64,000 nucleotides of DNA, from assembly GCF_017591435.1 (NCBI RefSeq), contig NC_059287.1, forward strand, positions 10,118,696 through 10,182,695, written 5' to 3'. How positions within the stretch are numbered: position 1 is the first letter of the stretch; every line of letters begins with the position of its first letter. The position numbers and the translations under genes are program-made. This document shows, one piece after another, positions 1 to 10,201 of this stretch. Origin of the DNA: Portunus trituberculatus (lineage: Eukaryota > Arthropoda > Malacostraca > Decapoda > Portunidae). Under the pieces are notes generated by a model. The model was not told where the DNA came from. It was given only the letters and a program-made list of their open reading frames with translations, and ran no database searches.

Positions 1-985
1 CTGGATTTTCTTTCCTTATGTAATCTCTTAATTCTAATTTACTTGATAAAACCCGTCTATGTTCGTATACATCATTTTTAGTCTTTTGCCTTTATCATTT
101 TTAGTTAAACTTGTTCCACTTTTTCTCTTCCTTCTCGTTTATATACCATTTCCTTATCCTGTCTCCTAGAATTCTCCAAAAAATGCCTTCTTCTCCTCTT
201 CTGACCTTTCATTATTCTTTTCCTTACTGCTGCTGCCAGTTCATTGTATCTCTTCCTTTCTTCCTCATTTCTATTTTTCTTTATATAGATATCCTTGCAG
301 CCTTCTGTTTCTCTAAGTTTTGTTGTTCTATATAATATTTCTTCTGTTGCTGCTTGTGATTTTAGTAGTATTTTAATTGGTCTCGTTTTCCTTCTTGATA
401 TGGTCCCATTCTGTTTATTTCTTCTACTTCCTCTTCCAAGTTCTGCCTATCTTCGTCATTAAGATTCTTCAGTAGGTCTTTGACTGATTTCATTTCTTCT
501 TTTTCTCTTTTGGTCTATATTTTATATTTTTTCTTTTATTCCAAATACGACTACACTCTTCTTTTTTTCTGCAATTTCTCTAACTAGATTTTCTTTTGTC
601 TTGAGGACTCCTATCATTTTGTTTGTCATATTTTCTTCTTTTTCTTTAAGTTGTTCTTGAATCACCTCCTGAAAATCAGCCTTATCTTTCTTATCTTGGA
701 CTCTCCATGCTTGTACTTCTTTTTTAATCACGTTCTGTACTCTTTCCTCTTCCTTGTTTACTAGATCTTTCAGCTTCTCCTTTTCTTTCTCGGATTTACC
801 GAGTCCTTCTTCCATCTGCTGCTTGTAGTTAGCTACTCCCTTTTTTAGTTCTTCGTTTTCCGCTCTTACCCTAGCTTCATTTTCTTCCACTTTTCTTATC
901 CTTTCTCTCAGTCTTATAAACTCCATTTCCTGTTCTTTATTCTCTTTCATTTCCATCTTCTCCTTTATCAGTTTATCTAGTTTAC
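1..985 (-). pseudogene. LINE ORF1 fragment (coiled-coil), truncated at window edge
   Basis: The minus strand reads a Lys/Glu-rich coiled coil of about 150 residues containing RLRERIRKVEENEARVRAEN and ending KKKSVVVFGIKEK. The same layout (coiled coil, then VVIFGVEED) occurs in the better copy at 6690-7140. The element therefore starts near 985 and runs left out of the window. Sequence below about 520 has lost the frame. An A-rich tract (minus strand) lies just upstream. Function is as for LINE ORF1 RNA-binding proteins, by inference. Confidence 0.6.
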
Positions 986-1017
986 ATTCAATATGTTTTG
1001 TGTTGTGTGTGTGTGTT

Positions 1018-1078
<61 letters not shown>

Positions 1079-1145
1079 CTTTTTTTTCTGTGTTTTTTTT
1101 CTTTTTTCTGTTTTCTTTTGTTTTGTGTGTGTGTGTGTGTGTTTT

Positions 1146-1507
1146 TTTTACATTCACTCATATGTCCTGTCTCCATATCTAATTTTCTTAAAAAGTTAAG
1201 TACACTGTGCTGTAACAATTTCATTATCCAATGCATTCCATTTTTCCACCATTCTGTGTGGAAAACTGTATTTTCCAATATCCTTCACACACTGCCTCAT
1301 CCTGATCTTCATTTCATGTCCTCTTGTCCTTCCATCTTCTTTTGTCAACAGCACCAGGTATTCTTTGTCTATCTTTTTAATATCATTTACTATCTTATAC
1401 ATTGTTATTAGGTCCCCAACTTCTCTTCTATCTTGTAAAGCTGGCAGTCCCATTTCCTTCAGTCGTTCTTCATATGTGAGGTCCTTTAATTCCGCGTGTG
1501 TGTCTGT
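1146..1507 (-). mobile_element. LINE 3' fragment (RT C-terminus), (CA)n-bounded
   Basis: The minus strand encodes the C-terminal part of a LINE ORF2: LPALQDRREVGDLITMYKIV, then KDIGKYSFPHRMVEKWNALD. It is closely related to the plus-strand fragment at 46297-46566. Its 3' side runs into (CA)n at 1124-1141 and its 5' side meets a short GTGTGTGT. Confidence 0.7.
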
Positions 1508-1908
1508 ATTTACCTAGTTGTATTTACCTAGTTGTAGTTTTACAGGGCCTGGGCTTTATGCTCATGTGGCCCCGTCTCCAAATCTACACTTATCCAATTT
1601 TTCTTTAAAACTATGCACACTCGTTGCTGACACCACTTCCTCACTCAAACTGTTCCAAATCTCAACACATCTTTGCGTGAAACTATATTTTTTAACATCT
1701 CTCAGATATCTTCCCTTCCTCAGTTTCTTACTATGCAATCTTGTGCTTCTAATGTCATATTCTTCTCTCAGGATTAGTTTCTCATTATCCACTTGATCCA
1801 GTCCGTTAATCAATCTATAAACTTGTATCAGATCCCCTCTCTTTTCTCTGTTCCAGGGTTGGTAGATCCATAGCTTTTAGTCTCTAATCATATGCCATCC
1901 CTTTAAAT
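1507..1908 (-). mobile_element. LINE 3' fragment with TAAATACAACTAGG tail
   Basis: On the minus strand this starts next to (CA)n at 1911-1931. It encodes GRYLRDVKKYSFTQRCVEIW and HSFKEKLDKCRFGDGAT, then runs through the conserved 3' UTR and two TAAATACAACTAGG-like units at 1507-1536. It is 5'-truncated. Confidence 0.75.
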
Positions 1909-1931
1909 TCAGTGTGTGTGTGTGTGTGTGT

Positions 1932-2375
1932 GTATTTACCTAGTTGTATTTACCTAGTTGTAGTTTTACACCTCTTTATGCTCTGTGGTCCCTCTCCATA
2001 TCTACACTTATCCAATTTTTCTTTAAAACTATGTACACTCTTTGCTGATACCACTTCCTCACTCAAACTGTTCCAAGTCTCAACACATCTTTGGAAACTA
2101 AATTTTTAACATCTCTCAGACATCGTCCCTTCCTTAGTTTCTTACTATGCGATCTTGTGCTTCTAAAGTCATATTCTTCTCTCAGGATCAGTTTCTCATT
2201 ATCCACTTCATCCATTCCATTAATCAATTTATAAACTTGTATCAAATCCCTCTCTCTTCTCTGCTCCAATTGGTAGATCCATTGCCTTTAGTCTCTCCTC
2301 ATATGCCATCCCTTTAAATTCTGGAACCATTCTTGTAGCCATTTTTTGTAGTCTCTAATTTTCTTATGTTTCTTA
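1932..2375 (-). mobile_element. LINE 3' fragment
   Basis: Same family and orientation as the fragment at 1507-1908: MDEVDNEKLILREEYDFRST and SHSKKLRKGRCLRDVKN. The 3' tail units are at 1933-1962, followed by (CA)n at 1911-1931. Small deletions have removed part of the 3' UTR. Confidence 0.75.
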
Positions 2376-2412
2376 TGTTTTTATGTTGTGTGTTTTGTTT
2401 TGTTTTGTTGTG

Positions 2413-2443
<31 letters not shown>

Positions 2444-2444
<1 letters not shown>

Positions 2445-2520
2445 ATTTACCTAGTTTTACCTAGTTGTAGTTTTACACCTCTTTATCTTTTCCTCTCTCC
2501 ACATCTACACTTATCCTTTT

Positions 2521-2577
<57 letters not shown>
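2444..2577 (-). mobile_element. Very short LINE 3' end plus poly(T) tract
   Basis: About 75 bp of the LINE 3' terminus (tail motif at 2446-2472) is bounded by TG repeats at 2433-2444. On the other side is a near-pure T run at 2520-2577. Confidence 0.6.
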
Positions 2578-2579
<2 letters not shown>

Positions 2580-2590
2580 TTTATTTATTT

Positions 2591-2834
2591 CCTCTGGTCA
2601 CCCAGCCAGCCTTTCACATTACAGACTGAGCTCAGAGCTCATAGACTGATCTTCGGGTAGAACTAAGACCACACCTCACACAGGGATGGCAAGGCCACAA
2701 CCCCTTGAATAACACCTCATACCTAGTTGCTGGGAGATGAACAAGGGCTACACATTAAAAGTGTTGCTATGCTCAGGACTCAAACCCAGGCCTTCTCAGT
2801 TTTGAGCCAAGTGTGCTAAGCACTACATTACACG
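2591..2834 (-). mobile_element. tRNA-derived SINE
   Basis: The minus strand has a tRNA-like head near 2834-2766, with a GTAGTGCTTAGCAC A-box region and the B box GGTTTGAGTCC. A body shared with the copies at 7220 and 36216 follows, including GGCTGGGTGACC. It has drifted more than the 7220 copy. It is transcribed by RNA polymerase III and moved by a LINE partner (SINE family knowledge). Confidence 0.7.
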
Positions 2835-2848
2835 TGTCTGTGTGTATG

Positions 2849-3104
2849 TATTTACCTAGATGTATTTACCTAGTTGTAGTTTTACAGGGCCTGGGCTTTA
2901 TGCTCGTGTGGTCCCGTCTCCATATCTACATTTGTTTAACTTTTCTTTAAAGCTATGCACACTCCTTGTAGACACTACATCTTCACTCAGGCTACTCCAT
3001 ACCACTATACTTCTTTGTGGAAAGCTGAATTTTTTCACTTCCTTGAAGCATCTTCTCATCCTCAACTTTTTACTATGATATCTTATGTTTCTACTGGTGT
3101 GTGT
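2849..3104 (-). mobile_element. LINE 3' fragment
   Basis: Same LINE family on the minus strand. Tail units are at 2849-2880, followed by the 3' UTR block complementary to the GGCCCCACACGAGCATAAAG consensus and part of the ORF2 C-terminus up to about 3104. Confidence 0.7.
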
Positions 3105-3117
3105 TTCACTGTTTGAT

Positions 3118-3310
3118 CTGCTACAGTCTCTGACGAGACAGCCAGACGTTACTCTACAGAGCCAGCTCAGAGCTCATTATTTCCATCTTCAGATAGGCCT
3201 GAGACCACACACACACACACACCAGGACAACAAGGTCACAACTCCTCATGTACCTACTCACTTTACATCCTACTACTCACTGCTAGGTGAACACTGCTAT
3301 GAACACCACA
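3118..3310 (-). mobile_element. Degenerate SINE-like copy
   Basis: Shares blocks with the SINE body (AGCCAGCTCAGAGCTCAT, CTGCTAGGTGAAC), including an internal short (CA)n at 3210-3222. The tRNA-like head is missing. Confidence 0.45.
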
Positions 3311-3395
3311 CATAAACGTGAAAGGAGACACACTTTTTCCATGAATATTTTTCCTATAAGTGGCCATTTTAGTTTTTCCCATGCCAAATCCTGTC

Positions 3396-3433
<38 letters not shown>

Positions 3434-3564
3434 TTACCTAATTGTATTTACCTAATTGTAACATACGGAAAAGAGCTATGCTCGTGTTGTCCCGTCTCCA
3501 TATCTATTAATGTCCAGCTTTTTCTTAAAATCATGAATATTCCTTGCGTTGACCACTTCCACGT

Positions 3565-5096
3565 CTAAACTATTCCATGCTTCCACCCTTCTATGAGGGA
3601 AGCTATATTTTTCACATCTCTCCTATAAGTGGCCATTTTAGTTTTTCCCATGCCCTCTCGACATTCTTTCATTCCACATACACAGATCTTCCCTATCCAT
3701 TTTTCCATGCCAATCATCACTCTGTATATTGCTATCAGGTCTCCCCTTTCTCTTCTGTTTTCCAGGGTTGGAAGTTGCATTCTTTTCAGTCTGTCTTCAT
3801 AAGTCAAATCTCTTAAGTCAGGCACCATTTTCGTTGCAGCCCTCTGTACTTTCTCTAGTTTCCTTATGTGTTTCTTTAAGTTCGAGCCCACTGTATTGTT
3901 GCATATTCAAGCCTCGGTCTTATCATTGCAGTAATTATTTTCTTCATCATTTCTTCATCTAAATATCTGAACGCCACTCTTATGTTCCTCAATAAGTTCA
4001 ATACTTCTCCAATTATTTTGTTTATATGTCTCTCTGGCGATAGGTCATTGGTAATTGTCACCCCAAGGTCTTTTTCTTCATGACTGGTTTTATGTCTTCA
4101 TTTCCTATCTTGTACATACTCCTGATTCTTCTTTCACTCTTGCCAAACTCTATTTTCTTGCATTTTGTCGTGTTGAACTCCATTTGCCATGTACAGCTCC
4201 ATTTCCATATTCTGTCCAAGTCTTCCTGGAGTAGTTCGCAATCTTTGTCACATCTCACTTTTCTTAACAATTTTGCATCGTCTGCAAATAGGCTCACATA
4301 ACTGGACACCCCATCCACCATGTCATTTATGTAGACCGCGAACATTACTGGTGCCAACACTGATCCCTGTGGAACTCCACTCTCCACCAATCCCCATTCT
4401 GATGGTCTGTCCTTAATTATTGTTCTCATTTCTCTTCCTACCAAAAGTCTTCCATCCATTTTAGTAAACTGCCATGCACTCCTCCTACCATTTCAAGTTT
4501 CCAGATCAGTCTCTGGTGTGGTACCTTATCAAAGGCCTTTTTTAAATCCAGATATATTCCATCAGCCCAACCATCTCTTTCCTGTATTACATCTATCACC
4601 CTCGAATAGTAACATATCAGGTTTGTCGTGCATGAACGCCCTTTCCTAAAACCAAATTGACACTCACAAAGTATGTCATTTTTCTCCAAGAAGTCTGTCC
4701 ATCTAGTCTTCACCACCCTCTCACACATCTTAGCTACCACACTTGTAAGTGACACTGGTCTATAGTTCAATGGGTCTCTCTTGTTACCTGATTTATAGAT
4801 TGGGACAATGTTAGCTCTTTTCCAGTCTTGGGGCACTACACCTTCCCTTAATGAGGCATCAATTACTTCACAAACTTTTTCTGCCAATTGCTCCTGCATT
4901 CTCTTAAAATCCATCCTGATACCCCATCAGGTCCCACAGCTTTTCTCACTTCTAAACTCCCCATCATGTTCTTGATCTCCTCCACAGTTACTTGAAACTC
5001 CTTCATAATCCCTTTCTGTTCCATTACCAGTGGTTTGTCAAAAGCAGTCTCCTTTGTGAATACCTTCCGAAAGCATCCATTCATAGCCTCTGCCAT
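3565..5096 (-). pseudogene. LINE ORF2 reverse transcriptase, broken into five frames
   Basis: Ordered segments (5096, 4914, 4459, 4061 and 3891 downward) cover the RT: KAVGPDGVSGWILRECRSNW, LNYRPVSLTSVVAKMCERVV, FGFRKGRSCTTNL, IYLDLKKAFDKVPHQRLIWK, ESGVPQGSVLAPVMFAVYIN and the FADD catalytic box. The C-terminal thumb follows with EVLNLLRNIRVAF. The frame breaks make it non-functional. Confidence 0.8.
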
Positions 5097-5443
5097 TTCC
5101 TGGGATCTTCACTGTATACTCCATTTACTTCTAAACTTTCAATACTTTCTCTATTTTTGATGTTGTTGTTCACATGTCTGTAAAAAGCCTTGGTTGGTCT
5201 TTACATTTATCAATTATATCCTTTTCTTGTTTCTTTCTTTCTTCTCTTCTAATCAACACATATTCATTTCTTGCTCTTTTGTAACTTTCCCACTGCTTAA
5301 TCCGTCTTTTCCTTCTCCACCTCTTCCATGCATCCTCTTTTCTTGTTCTAGCCTTTTCACATCTATCGTTAAACCAGTCCTGCTTTCCAACTTCTCTATG
5401 TTGTCTTATTGGTACAAATTTTTCTCACCTTCTTTGTATATTT

Positions 5444-6347
5444 TTATAAATTCCTTCCACTTTTCATTTGCTCCTTAGCACTCTTGAATTTCATCCAATT
5501 TGTCTCTTGAAAGAATTTCTTTAGGTTTCCAAAATCTGTCTTGGCATAATTCCATCTTCCCACTTTATATTCTTCATTTCTTCTAGATTTCTCTTCGTCT
5601 ATCACCTTGAACTCCAAAACTGCATGATCACTCTTTGCTAAAGGGCACTCCACCCTCATCTCCTCAATGACCATTGGCTCTGTACTAAAGACCAAGTCCA
5701 GTCTTGACGATGCTCCCTCTCCTCCAAACCTAGTATCTTCTTTGACCCACTGAGTTAACACATTTTCCATTGCCAGTGTCAATAGTGTATTTCCCCATGT
5801 TGTCTCTGATCCTTCCATTGACCAGTCCTCCCAACACACCTCTTTACAATTAAAATCTCCCATCATTATAGTTCGTTCACAGCCACCCAACATTTCTTCC
5901 AGACATGTTCCTGTATCACTTATCATTTCTTCATATTCCTGTACTGACCATGCATTTGTCTTAGGTGGTACGTACACCACTATGTAGTGCCTCTTTTTCC
6001 TTCATTAGTTTCTGCTCTGATCTTTAGCACTTCTGCCTTTCCCATACCTTTTTCACTTGATCCACCTTTATATCTTTTTTAACCAGCAACATCACTCCTC
6101 CTCCCATCTTACCTACTCTATTTCTTTTCCAAACGTTATATTTCCCTTCTCCAACCTTCATCAGGTCTTCTCCCTCTCTCAGTTTTGTTTCAGTAAGACC
6201 CACAATATCTGGGTTCTTGTCCCTCAAGTAATCGTTGAGTTCTAAAATCCCCGATATCACTCCATTTATGTTGGAATACATTACATTTCGCTCATATGTA
6301 AGTTTCTTTAGTCCTTTCTTGCTGTACTTTTCTGGGTTATGAACCAC
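5444..6347 (-). pseudogene. LINE ORF2 N-terminus: apurinic-type endonuclease
   Basis: Two frames cover the EEP domain. The upstream one reads VMYSNINGVISGILELNDYL and IVGLTETKLREG (catalytic Asn and Glu). The downstream one reads TIMMGDFNCKEVCWEDW (GDFN), RLDLVFST and AKSDHAVLEF (terminal SDH). These are the expected catalytic blocks for nicking target DNA. A frameshift lies between about 6024 and 5980. Confidence 0.75.
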
Positions 6348-6359
6348 TTCCTCAGTCTC

Positions 6360-7140
6360 ATATCCAAGATTCTCCAGAAAAACTCTTTCTTCTCTTCTTC
6401 TGTCCTCTCTTCATTTTTTTTTCAAAGCCTCCTTTCTCAACTCATTTAACATTTCTCTTTCCTTTTCACCGAGATCTCTTCTCAACCAAATCTTCCTTGT
6501 TGTTTCCTGCTGGGCTAGCCTCCATGACTTCTCCACCAATTCATCTACATCCTTTTGTGACTTAAGTTTGATTCTTATTGGCCTCATACCTTCTCTTGTG
6601 AACTTTCCAATTCTATGGAAGTCCTCTATTTCTTGTACTAGGTCTTTTCCTCCTCTTGCACCACATTAATGATATTATTTATCACCTTTTTATGTTTTCT
6701 CTCTCTCCATTTTACTCGGTGTCTTATCCTCCTCCACACCAAATATCACCACACATCTCTTTTTGTCTACAGTTTCCCTCACCAATGTCTCATTTGACTT
6801 AATAACCTTCACCACTTTCTCAGCTATCTTCTCTTCTATGATCTGTTGATCTATAATTTCAGCAAGGCCCAAAGTTTTCTCCCTGACTCTTTGATTTCCT
6901 TTTCCAGACTTGCAACTTTGTAATTTACCTCCTTTCTTTCCACTTCCTGACTTTTTTTCCATTCAGCCTGCTTCTCCATCACTTTTCCTAGAGATTCTCC
7001 ACATTTTTCGCAATTCACTTTAATTAGCTTAACTTCCTCTTTCAGTGCTGCATTTTCCTTCTTCATATCGGCACAGTCTCTCTTTACATTGTCATAACTC
7101 GTTTCCAGGCCCTCATACTTTTCAAACAGTTTTTCAATTT
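6360..7140 (-). pseudogene. LINE ORF1, coiled-coil protein, frameshifted
   Basis: Overlapping minus-strand segments encode MKKENAALKEEVKLIKVNCE and EKSGSGKKGGKLQSC with a Lys/Glu-rich coiled coil, then RETVDKKRCVVIFGVEEDKT. LINE ORF1 proteins chaperone the element RNA. No zinc knuckle or esterase was seen here, in contrast to the CR1 element at 23.8 kb. Frame changes occur near 6900 and 6690. Confidence 0.6.
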
Positions 7141-7141
7141 T

Positions 7142-7145
<4 letters not shown>

Positions 7146-7219
<74 letters not shown>
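7146..7219. repeat. (TG)n microsatellite between LINE and SINE
   Basis: About 74 bp of pure TG. It separates the 5' end of the long LINE (7143) from the 3' end of the SINE at 7220. On the minus strand it is a (CA)n tail. Confidence 0.95.
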
Positions 7220-7222
<3 letters not shown>

Positions 7223-7492
7223 TCACCACCACCACCATGGACATCTGCTGGTCACCCAGCCAATCTTCCCCATTACGGAGCGAGCTTAGAGCTCATGACC
7301 GATCTTGGTGGGACTGAGACACATCAACACCCTCCACACACCGGGAAGCGAGGCCACAACCCCTGAGTTACATCTCGTACCTATTTACTGCTAGGTGAAC
7401 AGGGGCCACACATTAAGAGGCTTGCCCATTTGCCTCGTGCGGGACTCGAACCCAGCCCTCTCGATTGTGAGTCGTGCTAACCACTACACTCG

Positions 7493-7494
<2 letters not shown>
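7220..7494 (-). mobile_element. tRNA-derived SINE, best copy
   Basis: Minus strand 5'-3': a tRNA-like head with GTAGTGGTTAGCACGACTC near 7490-7467 and a perfect B box GGTTCGAGTCC at 7452-7442. A body of about 190 bp follows, with CCTGTTCACCTAGCAGTAAA and GGCTGGGTGACCAGC, ending GGTGAATTACACAC in the (CA)n tract 7146-7219. The head end abuts another (CA)n at 7494-7564. It is a standard tRNA-SINE layout with an unusual CA-repeat tail. Confidence 0.8.

Positions 7495-7564
<70 letters not shown>
7494..7564. repeat. (GT)n microsatellite
   Basis: About 70 bp of pure GT between the SINE head and the interrupted CR1-like LINE that starts near 7567. Confidence 0.95.
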
Positions 7565-7566
<2 letters not shown>

Positions 7567-7720
7567 TATAGAGTCCCATTAGGTCCAATTCGGATGCCAT
7601 AGCCTTGCAGGTAGACTTGGATAGGATGAAAGAATGGACAGATAAATGGCAAATGCATTTCAATATTAACAAGTGCAGGGTACTGAGCATAGGTAGAGAT
7701 AATCCAAGCAATAGGTACAC

Positions 7721-7961
7721 AATGTGGGTATGTAATGTAATGTATCATATGTATTCCCTGTACCTCTGATTATCGTACGCCTGGCAACCCTACGTAAGCC
7801 TCAGTCTTGCTGGCGTCTCTAAGGCAGGCACGCGTATGGGGGTCCTTCCAAGGCTTTCTCTGTGTTCCTCTGCTTGAATACACCTACTCCAGTTAGTACG
7901 TGTTTCTATGAAGAACCTTCACCTTCGTGGCTGTACTGTCCCGACAGCTACCCAACACCAC
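7721..7961 (+). repeat. 5' LTR of gypsy element
   Basis: 241 bp matching 13280-13520. The conserved part begins TGTGGGTATGTAATG, two bases inside the border set by the target duplication, and ends CAACACCAC. Confidence 0.92.
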
Positions 7962-7985
7962 ATGGCGCAGTGAGTAGGATCACGA
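7962..7985 (+). promoter_or_regulatory. Candidate primer binding site
   Basis: TGGCGCAGTGAGTAGGATC starts one base after the LTR. TGG, which pairs with a tRNA CCA end, is the expected first triplet. I could not assign the primer tRNA. The sequence also resembles a tRNA A-box region. Confidence 0.5.
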
Positions 7986-8457
7986 GTCTTCCCGACGCCA
8001 TCGCCGCCGCGCCAGCAGGGACTCCACTGCCTCTTCACGCCCTTCCCTGGGTTTTACGGAGCTTCAGTGACTCTTGTGACAGTGCGTGCAGTGCCTAGTG
8101 TTGTGTGTGCAGTGCTGTGACAGTGTGTGCGGTGTCGTGCCTTTGCGTGCAGTGTTTTGCGTTCTAGTCTTCCCTCGCCGTTCACAAGGGACGCTACACC
8201 CTTGGCGGGAGACAGACCTCGCAGCATCACATCCCCCTCGTCCAGCGCGCAGCGGGTAACTGAGGTGGCGGTGCCTACTGCCTTCCTTGCGGGGAGCTAC
8301 ATGCACAGTACCGACGACCGAGTTGCCAGATACTGCCACACACACGCACACACGCGCACTCTCTTGCATTAACTTTATATAAAACCCAGCTGTTCACGGG
8401 TTTCTCTATTGATTGTGGGGACGCTTCCTGTCTGTTCACGGGTTCTCCTTGTTCATC

Positions 8458-9387
8458 ATGTCGCTCCCGCGTCCTTCACCCGAGTGCAGCGAGACCGAAC
8501 ACCAGCAGGAAACTCTTCAGTTTTTAGACGACGAAGCCAGTCCACGGGAAAGTCCGGGTGGCTTACCCTTGGGCCCGCCGCTACTCACCCCCCACCTGCC
8601 CCACTCCTCGCCTCAACCCCACCAGTCTCCTCCCGCGCATCAAGATGGTACCGTTCTTCACCTCATCAAATACTTGGAGGAATCACGTCTGTCAGCTGAT
8701 TTGCGTAGAAGACAGGAGGATGAGGAAAGGCGGCGAGCAGAGGAGTCAAGAAGGGAAGCAGAGGAAATGAGACACAGGGATGACAACGAGCGTTTCATGA
8801 CACTGCTACAACTGTTGTCAGTTCAGGCATCGCCAGCCCAACACCAGCCGTCTCCAGCCCGCTTACCTGTTCCCTTACCGACACTCAGCCTTTTCGCCCC
8901 AGCCTATCAGCCTGCAGTCACTGGTCTCGTGGGGACTACACCTGTTGCAGCGGGTGCTACTCCCGTCACTGCCTTGCCTGCCGTGACAGCTGTTCCAACA
9001 GTTGCCACCCTCCCACCTCCCGCCGTGACTGCCGTTACAGCCGCTGCACCACCCGTCACTGTGACTGCAACTCCTATGTCCACAGCAGGCCCCCCCACGG
9101 GCAAACCTGTGGCTCAGAGTCCGCCCATCCTGCAAGCCGACGCCAGCTACTAGATGTTCAGGCAATGGCGTCGCCGGTGGCATGATTTCTCAGTCATAAT
9201 TGATCTGCAGCACCTTCCCAGAGAAAAGCAGTTGATCCAGCTACGGATGTCTGTTTCCCTGGAGGTTCAGAGGACTCTTGAACACACTCTCGGGATCGCT
9301 CCTGACACACTGTTAGCCGTGGATGAAGTCCTCGATGTGTTGCAATCCCACTTCAAGAGTCAACGTAACGAGGCTCTCCCGCCGTGA
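8458..9387 (+). pseudogene. gypsy gag N-terminal part, with an in-frame stop
   Basis: The ATG at 8458 opens a Pro-rich region, an Arg/Glu helix (EDEERRRAEESRREAEEMRH) and a Pro/Thr/Val-rich spacer. A TAG stop interrupts at 9151-9153. The same frame then resumes with a capsid-like segment (QWRRRWHDFSVIIDLQHL) until a frameshift near 9360-9385. Capsid proteins assemble the retrotransposon particle. The TAG may be decay or a readthrough stop; the later frameshifts favour decay. Confidence 0.7.
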
Positions 9388-9778
9388 ACTCCTGTGCTGC
9401 AAACAGGCAGTGGGTGAGTCTTTTTCTGATTTCTATGTCCGCCTGAAAAACCTTGCTGAAGAGGTCGACCTTTGCTCCGGTGATCCAGTGACTTGTGCTG
9501 AGACCCAGCTGAAGATGGTTTTGCTCATGGGCATCAGAGAGGAGCTCGTTCAACGCCTCATCTCTATGGACTCAGGTGCCCCTCTCCAGGACCTGGTCAC
9601 CTGCTGCCGCTCGTATGAGGCCGCCCAGAACACAGCATCCACCATCCAGTCGTCTCCAAGTCAGCTGTTCTCCATCTCTGCCTACAGACGGGGAAAGCGA
9701 CGTGACAAGGCCGCCTCCTCACTTCAGCAACCGCCTTCAGAACAGCGAGGGAAGCCTGCAGCCGTTGACGTGTCCTAA
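9365..9778 (+). pseudogene. gypsy gag capsid C-terminal part (shifted frame)
   Basis: Continues the capsid after the frameshift: GESFSDFYVRLKNLAEEVDL and MGIREELVQRLISMDSGAPL, the usual gag helix pattern (F-DF---L--LA). It ends at TAA, 9776-9778, before the zinc-knuckle region. Confidence 0.7.
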
Positions 9779-9779
9779 C

Positions 9780-10170
9780 CCTGCCAGTGTTGCTCCCGCC
9801 GGCACTCATATGGTCAGTGCCCTGCTGTCGACAGCACCTGTAGCAACTGCGGACGCAAGGGCCATTGGGCAAAGACTGCCAGGTGCCCTGCCAAAGACAC
9901 CCAATGTCGTGCTTGTAAAAAGACTGGGCATTACGACAAGTGCTGCAGGTTAACAAATGCGACTCACAGCCAGAACAGCTCTCACGCTACGCCACAGAAG
10001 AAGAGCTCCTGCCGCAGTGTGACTCGCAGCCCAGCGTCTGAGGCCATGACTCCTAAACCTGTGTGTATTCACCTGATGCATGGAGGATTCACTTCCCACC
10101 TCCAAATGCTGCCAGATACAGGCGTGGACGTCACAGTCATTGGCCAGCGACACCTCAGCATTCTTTAAAT
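9780..10170 (+). pseudogene. gypsy zinc-knuckle and protease remnant
   Basis: One open stretch has Cys/His clusters (CSNCGRKGHWAKT, CRACKKTGHYDKCC), nucleocapsid-type zinc knuckles with one irregular spacing. A protease signature LPDTG follows (Asp-Thr-Gly active site, near 10110). A TAA near 10166 separates it from pol, which continues in another frame. Confidence 0.7.
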
Positions 10171-10201
10171 CCCCAGGAACAGCCTACAGCCTCTACCTCC
10201 C

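Larger units (their letters stand above)
3431..7143 (-). mobile_element. Near-full-length LINE (Jockey/CR1-like), (CA)n at both ends
   Basis: The minus strand reads from 7143: ORF1 (coiled coil, then CVVIFGVEED), and ORF2 with an EEP endonuclease (MYSNINGV near 6285, MMGDFNCKE near 5860, SDHAVLEF near 5620) and a reverse transcriptase with YLDLKKAFDKVPHQRLIWK, ESGVPQGSVLAP and LFADDAKLL. The 3' end carries the tail motif at 3431-3460 and runs into (CA)n at 3400-3430. The 5' end abuts (CA)n at 7146-7219. ORF2 is broken by several frameshifts, so this copy is dead. It is the reference copy for the family seen elsewhere in the window. Confidence 0.85.

Noticed and set aside
993..1411. Open frames of Phe/Cys/Val across the T-rich and TG-rich tract
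   Set aside because: They are translations of homopolymer and microsatellite DNA, antisense to a LINE ORF1, with no real protein composition.
2388..2660. CRISPR-like or other regularly spaced repeats among the early LINE ends
   Set aside because: The repeated blocks are LINE 3' ends of variable length separated by TG repeats. Spacing is irregular and the context is eukaryotic.
7461..7492. Possible true tRNA gene
   Set aside because: Only the A/B-box head is tRNA-like; no cloverleaf or anticodon arm of normal length is seen. The same head plus body recurs elsewhere, so it is a SINE.
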